DNA of 64,000 bases from a virus. Positions 63,445 to 64,000 of the stretch are shown one piece after another (positions within the stretch are counted from its first letter, which is position 1; the number at the start of each line of letters is the position of its first letter). The stretch spans positions 1-64,000 of the IMG/VR virus record IMGVR_UViG_3300042731_004976. One strand, 5' to 3'. Below the pieces are notes generated by a model. The model was not told the origin of the DNA and did not search any database. It saw nothing but the letters and a program-made list of their open reading frames with translations. Made by a program: the position numbers and the translations under genes.

Positions 63445-64000
63445 TCACGGTTCCTCCGAATAGACCTGACGAAGTATTCGTAGGTGCTCCGCATCTATCT
63501 GCCTCTCGGGGTGAGGCGTGAGAGCTACCTGCCGATCGATCATTTCTCCCCACGATCCCCAGATGCTCGGATCTGACGCACCTGCGTAAAGTGCCACGTC
63601 TGCTGCATAGAAAGCAGCGGGCTTGGTTTTTCCTCGGGCGGCAGCAGCGGCGCTCCTGTAGGCAGCATCACATGCTCGTACGGCGTTAGCGATCACTCGT
63701 CGATCGTCGTCTGTGAATCCTGAGCGTAACCGTTGGGCCAGCGCACGTGCCGTCTTCGAAGTCTGGGAAGCGCTCTCGCGGTCCTCCGTGATCGGCAATT
63801 CTTCTAGCTTCGGTACCTCGTCGTACAACCCCGCAGAGCGTAGTGCTCGGGGAGCCCCGACACGGCATGCCCAGTCCACAGCCAGAAAACTCCTGAGCTG
63901 CTCGTTATGTTTTGTGGATCTCGTGCCCAAGAAGGAACCGAGCCTGGGTAGGAAGATCTCGTGTCGGATGCGGTCTGGGATGATCCGTCCAGCGTTCGCT
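63445..64000 (-). CDS. Hypothetical protein, minus strand, 5' end beyond the window
   Basis: The frame is open to the window edge (NAGRIIPDRIRHEIFLPRLG is the visible N-terminal part), so at least 184 residues. Arg/Ala-rich helices (RALAQRLRSGFTDDDRRVIA; AVRACDAAYRSAAAAARGKT) and a Tyr/Trp-rich stretch. No known motif. It starts or continues a reverse-strand operon. Confidence 0.6.
   Translation of the reverse strand, partial: ANAGRIIPDRIRHEIFLPRLGSFLGTRSTKHNEQLRSFLAVDWACRVGAPRALRSAGLYDEVPKLEELPITEDRESASQTSKTARALAQRLRSGFTDDDRRVIANAVRACDAAYRSAAAAARGKTKPAAFYAADVALYAGASDPSIWGSWGEMIDRQVALTPHPERQIDAEHLRILRQVYSEEP

Noticed and set aside
1-64000. tRNA genes, CRISPR arrays, insertion sequences, integrase
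   Set aside because: None could be recognised by eye. A covariance-model search would be needed to exclude tRNAs.

Overview
This window looks like part of the genome of a large contractile-tailed (myovirus-type) bacteriophage. About 100 genes are packed nearly end to end, almost all on the + strand, often with ATGA, GTGA or TGATG start/stop overlaps. The head module has the T4-type order: portal, acidic core protein, prohead protease/scaffold, major capsid protein, neck proteins. It is followed by a tail sheath and two tail-tube proteins. Base composition is moderately GC-rich by eye. There is no rRNA, no CRISPR array, no tRNA that I could recognise, and no integrase. The host cannot be named. 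It must use an ordinary sigma70-type promoter and, if my reading is right, translate leaderless mRNAs efficiently.

Layout. 1-17.7 kb: small early-type genes, many encoding Cys-rich zinc-ribbon proteins, plus an HNH endonuclease, a 998-aa protein ending in a calcineurin-like phosphatase domain, and an acidic/histone-H1-like/winged-helix protein. 17.7-20.5 kb: family A DNA polymerase interrupted by a LAGLIDADG intein. 20.5-45.6 kb: packaging and virion genes (putative small terminase, TerL, portal, core, protease-scaffold, capsid, necks with an inserted endonuclease VII-type gene, tail completion candidates, 1021-aa sheath, a tandem pair of decoration-like proteins, two tube paralogues, and two proteins that may travel in the capsid, one possibly carrying an ADP-ribosyltransferase-like domain). 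45.6-62.5 kb: accessory and nucleic-acid metabolism genes (DUF3307-like membrane protein, RtcB ligase, Nudix hydrolase, endolysin, DNA methyltransferase, holin-like membrane proteins, dCTP deaminase, DEDDh exonuclease, ADP-ribosylglycohydrolase, HNH nuclease, QueC-like PP-loop enzyme). 62.5-64 kb: the only minus-strand genes, including a lipoprotein.

Regulation is the most striking part. I find 16 sites matching TTGACA(AT)-N17/18-TAnnnT. In 12 of them an ATG, GTG or TTG start codon lies only 6-11 bases after the -10 box, so those mRNAs should begin at or within a few bases of the start codon with no room for a Shine-Dalgarno sequence. In six of them the upstream gene's TGA stop is built into the TTGAC of the -35 box. 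Virion genes, by contrast, usually have clear Shine-Dalgarno sites. Six copies of an ACGGACGRAGG motif occur, five of them directly before start codons. One 24-bp palindromic element occurs twice, each time starting at the base after a stop codon. Hairpins cover the start codons of the DNA polymerase and of the inserted endonuclease. The tape measure, baseplate, helicase and primase genes are not in this window.
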